Shown one piece after another: positions 13,645 through 27,500 of a DNA stretch of 64,000 nucleotides. The notes under the pieces were generated by a model that was not told the origin of the DNA, made no database searches, and was given only the letters and a program-made list of their open reading frames with translations. Both the position numbers and the translations under genes were made by a program. The stretch's first letter is position 1. Each line of letters begins with the position of its first letter. The DNA comes from Setophaga petechia (lineage: Eukaryota; Chordata; Aves; Passeriformes; Parulidae), in NCBI GenBank assembly GCA_024362935.1, contig JANCRA010000116.1, positions 186,001-250,000 on the forward strand. Direction: 5' to 3'.

Positions 13645-13770
13645 TCACAGAATCCTGGAACAGTTTGGGTGGGAAGGGATCTCAAAGCCAACCCAGTGCC
13701 ACCCCTTCCATGTGCCACACTGCCATTGTCCCAGGATCCTTCAATCTGCTCCAACCTGGCCTTGAGATTC
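13645..13770 (-). mobile_element. CR1 LINE 3' fragment, diverged
   Basis: gatcacagaatcctggaaca to ctgctccaacctggccttga. Confidence 0.7.
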
Positions 13771-14919
13771 AGAGGTGCTGCTGCTTTTAAATGCAAGAAC
13801 CAAACTTGGGAGCAAGAACAATGTTCTTAAATGCAAGAACAAAACTCCTGGAACAAAGACAAAACCTCCGTGTCCAAGGACACCCATTGGACAGAGGAGG
13901 AAGGACTGAGGAGCCTCCTGCTCCTCTTCCTCCTCCTCACCCGAGCTGGGTCCCTTTGGCTGCATTTTGCACTCATGAACCACACAAACGTTTCACTGGT
14001 TCGACCTCACTGGGGCATTTCCAGCCATTTCACTCTTCCAAGAGCCCCAGGTTCCCTCTCCAACATCCCCACATTCATTTCCAAGCCTGGAGCTTGGAAA
14101 AGGCCCAGGGCCTCCACACTCCCTCACACCCAGCAGGCCGCGGGCGTGTCGAGCGCCGTGGTCAATAAAGCACCAAGGAGCTAATGAAGATAAAAGTGTC
14201 AACACAGCCTGGTGATAACGCACACCTCTCCCATGGAGCTGCTGGGACCATTTCTGCAAACAAATTTGGCAGTTCCTGGCGGGCCCGGGCCCGAAAAGCG
14301 GCGTGCTGATGTTATTAAAGTTAACACAAGTGTCGTGGGATGACAGATGGCTCCCCGCACATCAATTGGATTCTGAGGAGTTCTCAAACCCTGGCGGGCT
14401 GAAAGCAGCTCCAGCACGAATCGGAGGCAGGGGCAAGATCATCGATACAAGGGATTATGCAGATTTAAGAAATACCCTCGGCACCCGAAAGTTTTCAGAA
14501 TGCAAACTACGTCAACCCCGCGAACAAGAGGCACTGCATCATGATGGCAGCAGGGACAAAGCCAGGGGGGTTTAACAGACAAAAAAAGATTGTTTTAATA
14601 GGAGAGAAGCATCAGTCATTGAGTCTTACTTCATTCAGACTTTCCCTCCAACCCATCCATCTTCAGTGCCAAGAGATGACAGGACCACCTCACTTTTCCC
14701 CCCGGCCTAGTGTATCAATAATGCCCATTTCTCCCCAAACAAATGACTCCCCAGAATGGCCCTTTTCCCAAAATTGGCTGCCAAGCCCCACAAAGGCCTC
14801 AGTACCTGCTATGGTCAACTTGGCTCCAACGGGGCCCCCTCCAGAGGTGGCCACCGATGGGTGGAGCCTTCCCCAACCATCTTCCCCAAGAGCCACTTTT
14901 GTCATTGCTGGCCGGGGAG

Positions 14920-15310
14920 CATCTGCGGAAGAGGGGACCGGGGCAGGGGGGAGGTGGCCGAGGGACACAGAGAGGGGACACAGAGAGGGGACACAAACGG
15001 GCACGGACACAGGGGAATGCAAATTCCTCCGCCCTCGCAAACGCCTCCGTGGGCATTCTCTGGGAACAAAGGTCCCCGAGGCGGGCGGGCTCTGCATCAC
15101 TGCTCTCTCTGTTCCCAGCACCTGCTCGGCACCGGCCGCGGTCCCTCCGCGCCGCGGCCGCAGGAGCCAAGGGCAGCACAATGGCCCCGTTGGCCAGGGT
15201 CAGGCCTGGCTTTCTTCCTCGCCCCCTTCCACCAGCCCTTTTCACCTCCACCATCTCCAGGAGCGCTCTCGGCGAGGAGGTGGCTTCGAGAGGAGGAGGA
15301 GGAGGAGGGG
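14920..15310. promoter_or_regulatory. Intragenic CpG-rich block near exon 9
   Basis: Dense CG dinucleotides (for example cggccgcggtccctccgcgc, ggccgcagg) in an otherwise CpG-poor intron, ending about 130 bp from the exon 9 donor. It could be an internal or antisense promoter, or a GC-rich patch; no TATA or clear start is seen. Confidence 0.35.
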
Positions 15311-15435
15311 GGAAATATAGGTCTCTGGCGTAAATCACTGACGCCGTTTCCCCTCCTCTCCCTTCCCTTAAGACCTGATGGTCTTCAGTCACACATCTTA
15401 AAAGCAAAACAAAAAACAAAAACACAAAGACTTAC

Positions 15436-15509
15436 TTGTCTCAAGTCGATGAAGGCCAACTGCAGCGTGTCCCCTTGGAACCCAGGCACTGGGCCGGATC
15501 TGGCAAACT
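15436..15509 (-). CDS. EXOC6B: EXOC6B coding exon (window exon 9 of 9, last one visible)
   Basis: 74 nt: two bases completing the split Gln, then 24 codons, [20 protein letters not shown] then DLRQ, ending in phase 0. Acceptor tttcccacag, donor CAA|gtaagt. Gly replaces the Glu I recall in human EXOC6B (FQEDTLQ), as in EXOC6. The following exon, expected to begin LLDLF, was looked for on the minus strand down to position 1 and not found. Confidence 0.96.
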
Positions 15510-18500
15510 CTGTGGGAAAGAAAAGAGGATAAAAAGCGCCTTTAACTAACCATGGACAGGGAGATTGGCAGACGGATGACAGGGAAGACAAGAGAGGCTG
15601 GGGGAGAGGAGGACCGCGCTTCTAAGGAGTCATGTCTCCCTCCCTTCAGCGTCTTTGTTCGCCCTTCAAAATTCGTGTCATCAAAACACCATTAATTCCA
15701 CCGTCCTGACAGCAAGGAAACTGTACTAATTCGACCTGAAATTTATTCCCATGAGCCGCACTGGGCTTCAGAGTATTTGTTTTGTGAACGGACAAACAAC
15801 TCGCCCAGAAGAAAGGGGGGGATGGGGGTGGAAAAGTTTTTCCTCTCAACACAATAAAATCTTCAGCTGTGAAACTCTTTTCAGTTCCGAAAGCTATTTA
15901 TATTTTAGGGCGCTGAAGGAATTTTCTAATTTCACGCCTGTCACCAGGCTCCATGAGCATTCATCAAAAAAATATGCCCGGCCGCGTCATTAATTATCAG
16001 GCAGCAGATTATTTGCATGATCTGGTGATGGCGCCTCTTGGTCAGCCCAAACGCGGAGACCCGCGGCCGTTGGGTGGCATTTTTATTTCTGGTGGATGAA
16101 GACATCTGACAACTGAATAACGTTGGCTTCTAAAGCGAAGAGAATATTCCCAAGGCCACATTTATCTCCTTCCAGCCTAATCTGGCCAAAATTTCATACT
16201 TTGGTTGTTCATTTTTCTCCTAATCCATTCTTTAAGCCGAACCTAAAACCGTTCAAGAGGCTTGAATGGATCCATCTTAGAGGACCTTGGTTCTTCCATG
16301 GCATTTAGCAGCTTTTCCTTGGGAATGCTCATGAGGCCGACGCCTGCACGCATCCCAGGGTGTCTTTTGAGGTTGGTTCTGCCCAATTTCACTTCATTTT
16401 CACCCTCTGCAGTTACAGCTTCATCTCCTGCCTCCTCACAACCTCTCAGCACTGAGGGGACCTGGGTTGTGAGGCCACAACTCAACATCACCAAAGGCTC
16501 AAGGGGCAGCACCTGCCTGGGGTTGAGATGTGTGGCTCCTGCAGGCACTGGAGGTGCTGGAGGAATGAAATGTTTTCCTGGGATGAAGCCAGGTGTGATG
16601 GCAAAAAGGGAGAAAGGAGGGAAAATATACATCAAATACAGATTTTTCAGTTGCATGGTCCATTATCGCCCATCTATCCCAGTTTTCACCCTACAGGAAC
16701 CTTCCAACAGCTCCTAAAGCTCCACAAAGATGAGGATTAGGGATGGTTGGGCAATATGGAAGGAGGATTTTGCCTTTTGTCTCCATGACTAATCAGAGGC
16801 ACCAATGGACAAAGCGATTTCATGTCAGGTGGTCTTTGCCTTGAACACTTGTCCTCCCAAAAGTTTTCCCATTTCCAAGCCAAGGCCACAAAATCAGGAA
16901 CATAAATCATCACACTCCCATTTCCAAAGCTTTCCTAGAGCAGCCCAATCACGGAGCAGCCCCTTGGCTCTAACAAGACGAGATTAATGAGTGAAACACC
17001 AGGACTCAGTCCTGTCCCTCAACCGCCTCATTTCGGGGAAGCAAAGCAGGGTTATTAATCAGCTCCCTTGCTCCACCTTCCATTAAAACCTTGGGATGGA
17101 GAACATCCTTCAAGCCAGACACAGGCACCTCCAGGGGCACAGGGGACACTCCTCAGACTCTGCTTTTTAATAGTCTCAGATGCCAGAAGAGCTCTGAGAT
17201 TGAAACCATCGCTCATCTTTGCAGTGATCACTCAAGTGACAACCGCTGCAGGACAGGAGCAAGCACGGCTGGGAAATCATTGCTTTTATCTGAAGTTATG
17301 ACTCAAAGGGAGTGATGAACAAATAAAAACAGAAATTATGGACATGACTGTTCATGTTTGGATTTTGGATAGAAAAAGCTCAAGCCAAAGTCAGCGGGAA
17401 CAATCCATGGTGGTGCCTTTGGAGTTTTGCACAGGATGGGACTGGGATGAACACGAAGTTCTTCCCCTTCCCTGGGAGGGTGGGCAGGCCCTGGCACAGG
17501 GTGCCCAGAGAAGCTGTGGCTGCCCCTGGATCCCTGGAAGGGTCCAGGCTAGGTTGGACATGGGGACTTGGAGCATCCTGGGACAGTGGAAGGTGTCCCT
17601 GCCTATGGCAGAACATGGGACTGGATGATCCTGAAGGTCCCTCCATCCCAAACCATTCCCCAATTCCCTGAGATCTGAGCTGCTCAGCTCCAGCCAATTC
17701 CACTGACCAATCTCGCAATACTCTGGGTGCAATGAGCCCAAAGCAACTTCACATGCGTCCCTCAAAAACTGTTTTAATTAATCCTAACTGCAAAGGCATT
17801 TTAATGTAGTTTGCTATAAAATTTGACTGCAGCCTGCCCGAGCCAGCAGGGAGGGAGGATCAACCAAACCCTCTGACTCTGATCTGCAAGGGATAAATCA
17901 TCTTTACACATTCCCTCTACACCCCACTGTCCCATCTGGAACAATTATCCCGAAAGCCACATCAATCCTAAAACCCTTTGGAAAAGCACAATACCTGAGA
18001 AACTAAAAATGTTTGGAAGTGAGAGATGGTGCTTGAGCACCTTCTCAAGAGGTGAAATTCTTTTGGGTGGCTCAGGGTCGGAGATGTCCCTGGGTTGAGG
18101 AACCCAACCACGATGTCCTACTCTCCAAGGATGGGGTCACCTCATGTTCCTGATTACATTTGGAGAAATCCTGGAAAAGAAACCCTGGAAGGACTGCGAG
18201 GAAAGCGAGTTTCTATTTTGGATCAAGGGCCTCACAGCTGTTCAGCATCTATTTAGGAGCACACACGGAGTTGGGAAATTTAAGATCTCCCCCAAAGCAT
18301 GAACTTCAAATCCTCATGAGAAAATGCCTGTGATTGTGAATGTTCTCACAAGGGTGGTGAATTTATCACCACTGTTGGCTGCCTGTGAGAAACCCAAGGC
18401 AGATTCCATTCCAAGCCAGATTTCATCCCAAGGCAGATTTCTTCCCAAAACAGATTTTATCCCAAGACAGACTTCATCCCAAAAGAGATTTCATCCCAAG

Positions 18501-21500
18501 AGAGATTTCATCCCAGGACATGGCTGCTCCTTAGCAGCTCACCTTTAGCTGTCTCTGCCCATGGTCCCTTCCCACGGTTCCCTGCCCATGGATGGGTTGG
18601 AACTGGATGGTCTTTAAGGTATTTTCCATCCCAAACTGGATGGATTTTAAGGTCTTTTACATCCCAAACCAGTCAGTGATTCCTAAGGAACCTACTGGAG
18701 GAAGGCTAGGAGAGTTGTGGAGTGACGCTGCCCTTCAAAACTTAGGATAGTCACACATTGAGCCAACACTGATTTAAGCTGCAATTTTCACCAAAATACT
18801 GAATTAATAATGCTCTGGAACCTTCTAGAGAAAGGTGACCCTGCCCATGGCTGGAATGAGATGGTCTTTAAGGTCCCTTCCATCCCCAGCCAATATAAAG
18901 AATTCCTAAGGAAGCTACTGGATGAAGCCAGGAGAGTCATGGAATGACACTTGAAAACAGGATGGTGACACACGGAGCCAACACTTTACTGAACAGCAAT
19001 TCTCTTTAAAAGATTCATCAGCACTGAAATAACAAAGCTCTGGAACCTTCTAGCAAGGTGTCCCTGCCTATGGCTGAAATGAGATGGTCTTTAATGTCCT
19101 TTCCAGCCCAAATCCTACAATTCTAGGATTCTATGATTGACATTTGAGAGGTGAAACAACATCCAAGCTGATATTCTCTGTGTCCCAGAAGAAATTATGT
19201 AGGAACTGATGATATTCTTTGTGTCATAGAAGAAATAATATAGGAGCTGATAATCTTTGTGTCCAAGGAGAAATTATGTAAAAGCTGATATTCTCTGTGT
19301 CAAAGAAGAGATGATATAGGAGCTGATATTTTTCACATCCCAGAAGAAAGGAGAACAGGAATTCGGCTCAGACACTCAGAAAAGCTGCAGAGGAATGAAT
19401 GCAATGTTTCCCCTGGGCTGCTGGAGAAGGAGCTGCACCTCCTGTAATCGCAGATCACACTTTACATACCAATGCCACCAACCCATTCTGAAGAACAAAG
19501 TCTCGGAGCAAAAAAGGGCAAACAAAGAGGAGAGCGGAGCTTTAGAGGACAGACACAGCCAGTTCTTCTTGGGTTTAATCTCCTCAAGCAGATTTCAGGA
19601 TAATTTCCTCGGAACGACCGAGCGCAGTGTTGGCCTCAGTACTGTCGGATTCGTTCATTGTTCTGTCTTCACGACCAAGGCAAGTGGCAAACATAGCAAG
19701 CAACCTACAGAGCAGCCCCTTGAGCAGAAAATCACAGGAGAATAGAGCAGATCAGTATGCGGCTGTTTGTACAAAGCATTTAGCCAGGCTAAAGGTTTGA
19801 GGGGTTTGTGTTCAGGCCAAAAAAGTAATGTCTTTGCAAGGTCTACAGGCCTGGGCCACCCAGGGCAGGTCACAGGGGGACTCCAACCTCTCTTCCAAAA
19901 CATTTCACTGATGAAAGAATCAAGGAACAGGAACCGTTAAGCCCTTTACAATGGACAAAGAATAAAGAGTTCAAAGGCACGGCAGAAAAGAGACATCCAC
20001 TGTAAATTAATTAATTACAGCCAACGGGGGGATCTCCCTGTGCCCCTGGCGCGGCTGCGCACGCGGAGACGGGGCCTTGCATGGATTGGGAGGTAAAAAT
20101 GGACCTAGACGTGACTTCATCCCTCAAAAACATCATCTGAGGGCAAGAACTCCTCAGAATTACATGGGATTTGTGATGGCACCTCCGGGATGGAGGCTGA
20201 AGCAGCTCCCAGGGAAGGGAACATGGACCAATCTGCTCGTGGCACAGATAGCATCTGGGCAGTCGACCACCTCAGGATTCCTCAAGGAAGGATGGAGATC
20301 TTGGAGTCATCTTTCTTGGATAAAGCCTTGGAAGGCCATCCTGGAAAAGCCAACTAATGGAAACTACTTGGACAAAGCCTTGGAAGGCTGTCCTGGAAAA
20401 GCCAAGTGATGGAACCTCCCTGGATAAAGCCTTTGAAGGCTGTCCTGGAAAAGCCAAGAAATGGGATCTCCTTGGATAAAGCCTTGGAAGGCCCTCTTGA
20501 AAAGGCCAAGCAATGGGATCTCCTTGGATAAAGCCCTGGAAGGCCATCCTAAAAAAGCCAAGTGATGGGATCTTAGATAAAGCCTACGAAGGCCGTCCTA
20601 GAAACACCAAGTGATGGGACCTCTTTGGAAAAAGCCTTGGAATGCCATCCTAGAAAAACCAAGAGATGGGACCTCCTGTTCCGTATCCCCAGGAACAAAG
20701 TGACACCTTGAGCACACTGAGGCTGAAGAACAAATCCATGGACTCTGGACAAGCTCACAGGTGGGAAAAAGTGAGAAATTCTGGGAAGGAATGGAGGCAA
20801 GAGGAACAGAGAGAAGATCCCAATTCCCACCCTGAGCTTCTCCTTCACCCAGTTTCCACACTGAGCTTCTCCTTCTCCCACACCATTCCCACACAAGCCT
20901 GCTCTGAAGCTGTTCCCCATTACAGCCCGAGCTCTCAGAGCTCATTCCCATCTGGGTAATTTCAGAGAGCTGTGGGAAGAGGGAGGAGTCACCCAAAACA
21001 CTCTGAACTGGGTCAGATTAAAGAGAAACTTCTCTCCCTCGCCATCAAACGCTCCTCTGATGGAACAAAGATGGGCCTGGAGTGCTGTCACTGCAGAGCA
21101 AGGAGTGGTCCCCGTCATGGGACACTGGCAGGGCTGAGGAGCACCCACAGCCCCAGGGAGGAGCTCCCCAGGGGCTGACCACGAGATGTTTTCCAAGTTG
21201 AAGAGAAGGAAACTCTTTAGAAGGATGTTGAACATGCGTGACAAGAAATCTGGAACAGAATCCATAGGACTGGCTAAGGAGTTGGGTCAGGGATCTCCAC
21301 AGGTTCCCAGACCTGAACCCGAGGTGTTCCAAGGGTGTGTCCTGGCAGATGTGAAGTTCTCAGGTCCTTAAATACCAACACCAGCAAATGTGAGCTGTGG
21401 CCATCCCACCACCAGCTCAAGAGGTTGTGGAATTTTCATCCCTGGAAGTGTCCAAGGCCAGTTTGGGGATCCAGTTTGGCCTTCCAGGGATCCAGGGACA

Positions 21501-24500
21501 GCCACAGCTTCTCTGGGCACCCTGTGCCAGCCCCTGCCCACCCTCCCAGGCAGGAATTCCTTGCCAGGATCCCACCATTCTGTCCATGGCATGAACGTGA
21601 GGGCAGCCACAGCAGGGCAGCTGGAAATCACAAATCCCAAAATCATCACGGCTGGAAAAGATCATCCAATCCAACCATGCCCAGCAGCACCAGGGCCACC
21701 ACTGGCCCATGTCCCTGAGTGTCACATCCACAGGGCTGGAAATCCCTGCAGGGATGGGGATTTCAAACCTCCCTGGGAATTTCCAAGGCCTGATCCCCCT
21801 TTCCATGAGGAAATTCATCCCATTGCCCACCCTGAGCTCCCCTGAGGCTGTTCCCTCTGCTCCTGTCCCTGTTCCCCTCCTGGCAGGAGCTGTGCAGAGC
21901 CACAAGGGCCCCCTGAGCCTCCTTTGCTCCAGGCTGAGCCCCTGCCCAGCTCCTCAGGGATTCTGCAGCCCCTGCCCAGCTCCTCAGGGATTCTGCAGCC
22001 CCTGCCCAGCTCCTCAGGGATTCTGCAGCCCCTTCCCAGCTCCTCAGGGATTCTCCAGCCCCTTCCCAGCTCCGTTCCCTTCCCTGGGCACGCTCCAGCC
22101 CCTCAGGGTCTCTCCTGTTGGAGGTGCCCAAATCTGACCCCAGGACCTGAGGCACATTGAGAGATCAGCTCCTGATCTGTTCTGCTTAAACCTTCCCATC
22201 TCTCCACTACAACATTCCCATTTTCCCCCCAAATTCTTCCTGGTGCACTGCCACAGGACAGACACCAGTCAGGGACATGCTAACTCCAGCACCACAAACT
22301 CCAATTCCTGATGGATCACAGGTTGGAAGAACACCTGGGAGTCCTCGGGATCATGCTGAGGGAGAGGATGACTCCAGCATCACGGACAAACCCCAGCAGC
22401 TCCCCCAAATCCCAGAATTTCCATGTGAGAAATTCCCACCAGCCAGATAAACTGCTGGATTGAGCAAGGTTTGGGAATTTGAGGCAGAGGCATGAACTGA
22501 TACCGTGAGGATGCTGAGATTCACACCTGTGCTCTCAGGTATAAAAAAAATTAAAAATCACCAAAAAACCCAAGAATAAACCCCAGTCTTTGCAAACTGA
22601 AACTTATTTCCTGAATACACCTCTTCCCTCCTGGAACTGGCTCATCCCAAAATTCAAACCTTGATGGATTTCTGCTCCAAAATAACCAAATTAAAGGGAC
22701 TCCCAGGCAGAGCAGAGCCACCCGACAGACCCATGGGGATGAGGGGCATGGATTTGCTGCTGGAAAAGGAGAAGGATTTTGTCTGTTCAGGGCTGACAGT
22801 GATGGATGGGCAGGATGCAGCTCCAGCATCAAAACCCTGCAGCCCCAGTCCCTCATCATGGCACTCACTGGAAATGCTCCAAACAGACATAAAATCCTAT
22901 TTTAATGTGTAAGGGCAAGAGAAAACTGCTGGATTGGGCAAGGTTTGGGAATTTGAGGCAGAGGCACAAACTGGTACCGTGAGGATGCTGAGATTCACAC
23001 CTGTGCTCTCAGGTACAAAAAAGATTAAAAATCACCAAAAAAACCCAAGAATAAACCCCACCCTTGCAAACTGAAACTTATTTCTTGAATACATCCCTTC
23101 CCTCCTGGAACTGGCTCATCCCAAAATTCAAACCTTGATGGATTTCTGCTCCAAAATAACCAAATTTTGGACTCCCAGGCTCAGCAGAGCCACCAGACAG
23201 ACCCATGGGGATGAGGAGCACGGATTTGCTGCTGGGAAGGAGAAGGATTTTGTCTGTTCAGGGCTGACAGTGAGGGATGGGCAGGATCCAGCTCCAGCAT
23301 CAAAACTCTGCAGCCCCAGTCCCTCATCATGGCACTCACTGGAAATGCTCCAAACAGACATAAAATCCTATTTTAATGTGTAAGGGCAAGAGAAAACTGC
23401 TGGATTGGGCAAGGTTTGGGAATTTGAGGCAGAGGCATGAACTGGTACCGTGAGGATGCTGAGATTCACACCTGTGCTCTCAGGTACAAAAAAGATTAAA
23501 AATCACCAAAAAACCAAGACTAAACCCCACCCTTGCAAACTGAAACTTATTTCCTGAATACATCCCTTCCCTCTTGGAACTGGCTCATCCCAAAATTCAA
23601 ACCTTGATGGATTTCTGCTCCAAAATAACCAAAGGAGGAGCCAAGGAGGAGGTGGGGAAGGGCCGTGCCAGGATCCATGTGGGCACATTATGGGACAATG
23701 TTGGGATGGAGAATTCCTCACCCCAGCAGAGACATCTGGGTGTGAGCCTGGCTGATCCCCAGGAGAGGGGCTGACTAAAAATAGGGTGTTTAATGGAATC
23801 TGAAATAGAAATTTTTAGGGCTTTTTTAATTTCCCATAAAGCTGCAGTTAAAGGAGTTTGGAGATTATGGAATTGCTCATTTTATGATCTGAGGATTGTA
23901 AAAACCCCTCAGCCACTGCTGGAACCCGTTATGGAGATGGGAAACACTTCCTAGGAGTGAGAACAGCCCAATTTCTTTGGGATTTTTCGGCTGTCACCTC
24001 CAAATCTGGGTTGTTCCATTTGATTCCCACTATGTCTGAGATAAAGGGGTGATGGAAAAATTATGCATTTATCAAATTATCTTTTTAATATGGATTTTTA
24101 TATATAACTAAATATTTATATACCTTTTTATATAAATATAAATATTATATATAGAAATAATTATATATTTTACATATTTTATATGGATTTTATAGATAAA
24201 TATAAATCAATCCATATATAATGATATATATAAAATTATAAATAAATATATTTATCTATAAATATATAAACATATATAATATATAAATATATTAAAATAT
24301 ATAAATATATATAGAATCCATATATATATGGATTTATAAATTTGTATATATATTTTTATATATATATATATATAAAAATATATATAAAATCCCTATATAT
24401 ATATGAATTTATCAGTTCAAAAAGAGCAGAGTGGGGCATACAGGAGTTAAAAAATCCCATTGCATTTTTAAATATTGGATTATGGATGCATTCTGGGAGA

Positions 24501-27500
24501 CAAGAAACCTTCTGAAAAAAAGAAATTTCTTTTCTGAAAAAAGGAAATTTACAGGTTACAAAAAATTTTTGGGATTTTTTTCCCCTCTCCAGGGCTGGGG
24601 TGTTTTTCTTCTTTTTGACCCAGAAGTGTGTCCTAAACTAAAACATAATGAGATGTGTCCCACTGAGTCTTTCCAGGCAGTTCATTTAAGCTGTGCCTTA
24701 GTCCAGGTTTAAAGGGGGGTGAGAGAACCTCACCATCCCAACTCCTGCCCTACAACACATCCCAAATGCACCTGCAGCCCTTCCCTGGAGCCACTGGTGC
24801 CATCCAAGCACTGAAATCCATGGAAAGCTGCTCCCAAACGCCTCCAGGGGAAGGTGAAACAGCAGGGGATGCTGTCCCTGACCCCTCAGCACCTGCATCT
24901 CCTCCAGGATGGTCCAGCTGGACACTCCCTGGTCTGACCAGGATAAACCATGGAGACAGCTCAGATTTTCCACAGGTTTGTCCCATCACAAGCAACCCAA
25001 AAGGATTTTTACAACGTGCCTGCTCTGCTCTTTTCTCCTTTCACACCAAAAGTGCTGCTGATTTTAGGGATCCCCATGTGAGGGAAACATGGAAGATCTG
25101 GCTCTTGGGGTCTGTTTAATTCACTGTTTCTCCTCAGTCCTACAACAGTTTCCTTTTGAAAGATCAGAAAATTAATAAAAATTAATAAACTACATTTTCT
25201 GTGCTTTGAATGCAACAAAAGAGCACAGATTTAAGGAAGGGGGAGATTTAAACAGCAGGTGGAGGGGTCCCATCACAACCTCATCTTTCTGCCAAGCACC
25301 ACAGAATCCCAAAATCTCAGAATCCCAAAATCTCAGAATCCCAAAATCTCAGAATTCCAGACTGGTTTGGGTTGGAAGGGACCTTAAAGAGCATCTTCAC
25401 CCCACCTCATCCAACCTGCCAGGGATCCAGGGGCAGCCCCAGCAAATCTGGGAATTCCAGCCCAGGCAGGAATTCCTTGCCAAGATCCCAGCCCAATCTC
25501 CCCTTTCCCAGTGGGAGCCATTCCCTGGCTCCTGTCCCTGCAGGCTTTTACCCCCTTCAAACTATGCCTAATATACAACAAAATAATTTCCTTAATTCAC
25601 CTCACCTCTCTTTTAACCACACTATTTTTTCAGTATTCACAAACAAAACCTTAATAAATTCCAGCATCAAAACTCTGCAGCCCCAGTCCCACATCATGGC
25701 ACTCACTGGAAGTGCTCCAAACAGACATAAAATCCTATTTTAATGTGTAAGGGCAAGAGAAAACTGCTGGATTGGGCAAGGTTTGGGAATTTGAGGCAGA
25801 GGCACCAACTGGTACCGTGAGGATGCTGAGATTCACACCTGTGCTCTCAGGTACAAAAAAGATAAAAAATCACCAAAAAACGAAGAATAAACTCCAACCT
25901 TGCAAACTGAAACTTATTTCCTGAATACACCTCTTCCCTCTTGGAACTGGCTCATCCCAAAATTCAAACCTTGATGGATTTCTGCTCCAAAATAACCAAA
26001 TTAAAGGGACTCCCAGGCTCAGCAGAGCCACCAGACAGACCCATGGGGATGAGGGGCACGGATTTGCTGCTGGAAAAGGAGAAGGATTTTGTCTGTTCAG
26101 GGCTGACAGTGATGGATGGGCAGGATCCAGCTCCAGCATCCATCTCCATTCCCTGCTCCAGTGGCACCTTGGGACGGGGCTGGGGACAGGTCCCTGACCC
26201 TGCTGCTGCCAGGTTGGCGTCACCTGCTCCGGGATGTCTGAGTGCTCCTGGCTCCCCAAACAACAGGAATTTAAGGAATTGTGCTTTCCAACCTGCTCTG
26301 AAATCCCATCCATCTTCCTTGGCAGCAGCAGCTTTTAGGGAAGAGCTGCTGCTCCGTGATCCACGTTATGGATGGGGTGGAAAACTGATGGGTTTGGAGT
26401 GTTTGGAGCCCAAAAAAAATGGAATTATTAAAGATGACAAATGCTTCCCATTATTCCCAGCTCTGGTGCCTGTCCCTCAGCAGAAACCCATGGGAGCACA
26501 GCTGCTCCCAAGGCTCTGAGGAGACACAAATGAGCATCAGAAATTTGGGGACAGAGGCAGCTCCAGGAGGAAAATCAGGCATTGCTCTGTGAGTTATGGT
26601 GCAGCTGCAGGATCCGGGTGGGAATCATTAAATTGGGATCCTTCTCCTGGGCTGGTCAGCTGAGGGCTGGGAAATGGCAAGTGGATGTTAAAAATGGGAA
26701 AAACCCATGTTGGAAACAGCAAAATTCCTGCTGGGGGGTTGTTCCCAGCAGTAAATTCAATCTCAGGGTTGATGGGGGCAGCTGAAGTAAAATCGGGTGA
26801 GGAAAATGTTGGATCAAGGGTGGAAGAACTTGGCTTGGCAATGGGAAGTGCCAGGGGATGGTGAAACCCACAGCTGATGTCACTGAGTCCCCTGGAGCCC
26901 TGGAAGTGTCCCAGGCCAGCCTGGATGGGGCTGGGAGCACCCTGGGATAGTGGGAAGTGTCCCTGGATGGGCTCTAAGGTCCCTCCCACCCAAAGCATTC
27001 CAGGATTCTGTGATAACACCAGACATCCCAATCTCCACCTCAACCAGGAAAGCCAAAATGTGGATATTTGGGGGGGGGGGGGGGGGGGGGGGAAGTCCCT
27101 AAAATACCCTAAAATCAAAGATCATCAAGGGATTCCTTAGGAACTCTGTCAAGCTCTGGGTTCTCAGCCACCACGGTCACGAATCCATCTCAGGAAGAAT
27201 CCCAACAAATCAATGTCAGGATGAATCCCAACAAACCCATCCCAGGATGAATCTCAAAAAACCCATCCCAGGATGAATTACAACAAATTCACCCCAGGAT
27301 GAATCTGAACAAATCCAGCTCAGGAAGAATCCCAAGAAATCCATCCCAGGATGAATCCCAACAAATCCCCACCAGGATGAATCCCAACAAATCCATCCAA
27401 GGAAGAATCCCAACAAATCCACCCCAGGATGAATCCCAAAAAACCCACCCCAGGATGAATCCCAAAAAACCCATCCCAGGATGAATTACAACAAATTCAC

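Larger units (their letters stand above)
1..15435 (-). other. EXOC6B: EXOC6B intron beyond exon 9 (partial)
   Basis: At least 15.4 kb of intron continuing off the low-coordinate end. It holds scattered CR1 fragments (listed separately), a 45-bp duplication at 2861, a short CTGT run near 2278-2294, an AAT-rich run at 8685-8715, and otherwise single-copy-looking sequence. Between 4440 and 4850, 5130 and 6720, 6875 and 9400, and 11670 and 12990 I see no gene or clear repeat. Confidence 0.8.

Noticed and set aside
14541..15320. 259-codon open frame on the plus strand
   Set aside because: Follows the CpG-rich patch; frames in both strands are open there, which points to composition rather than coding.
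1..15435. Next EXOC6B exon (LLDLF...WDWSTYL)
   Set aside because: Searched for the expected minus-strand codons and found none; it must lie outside the window.
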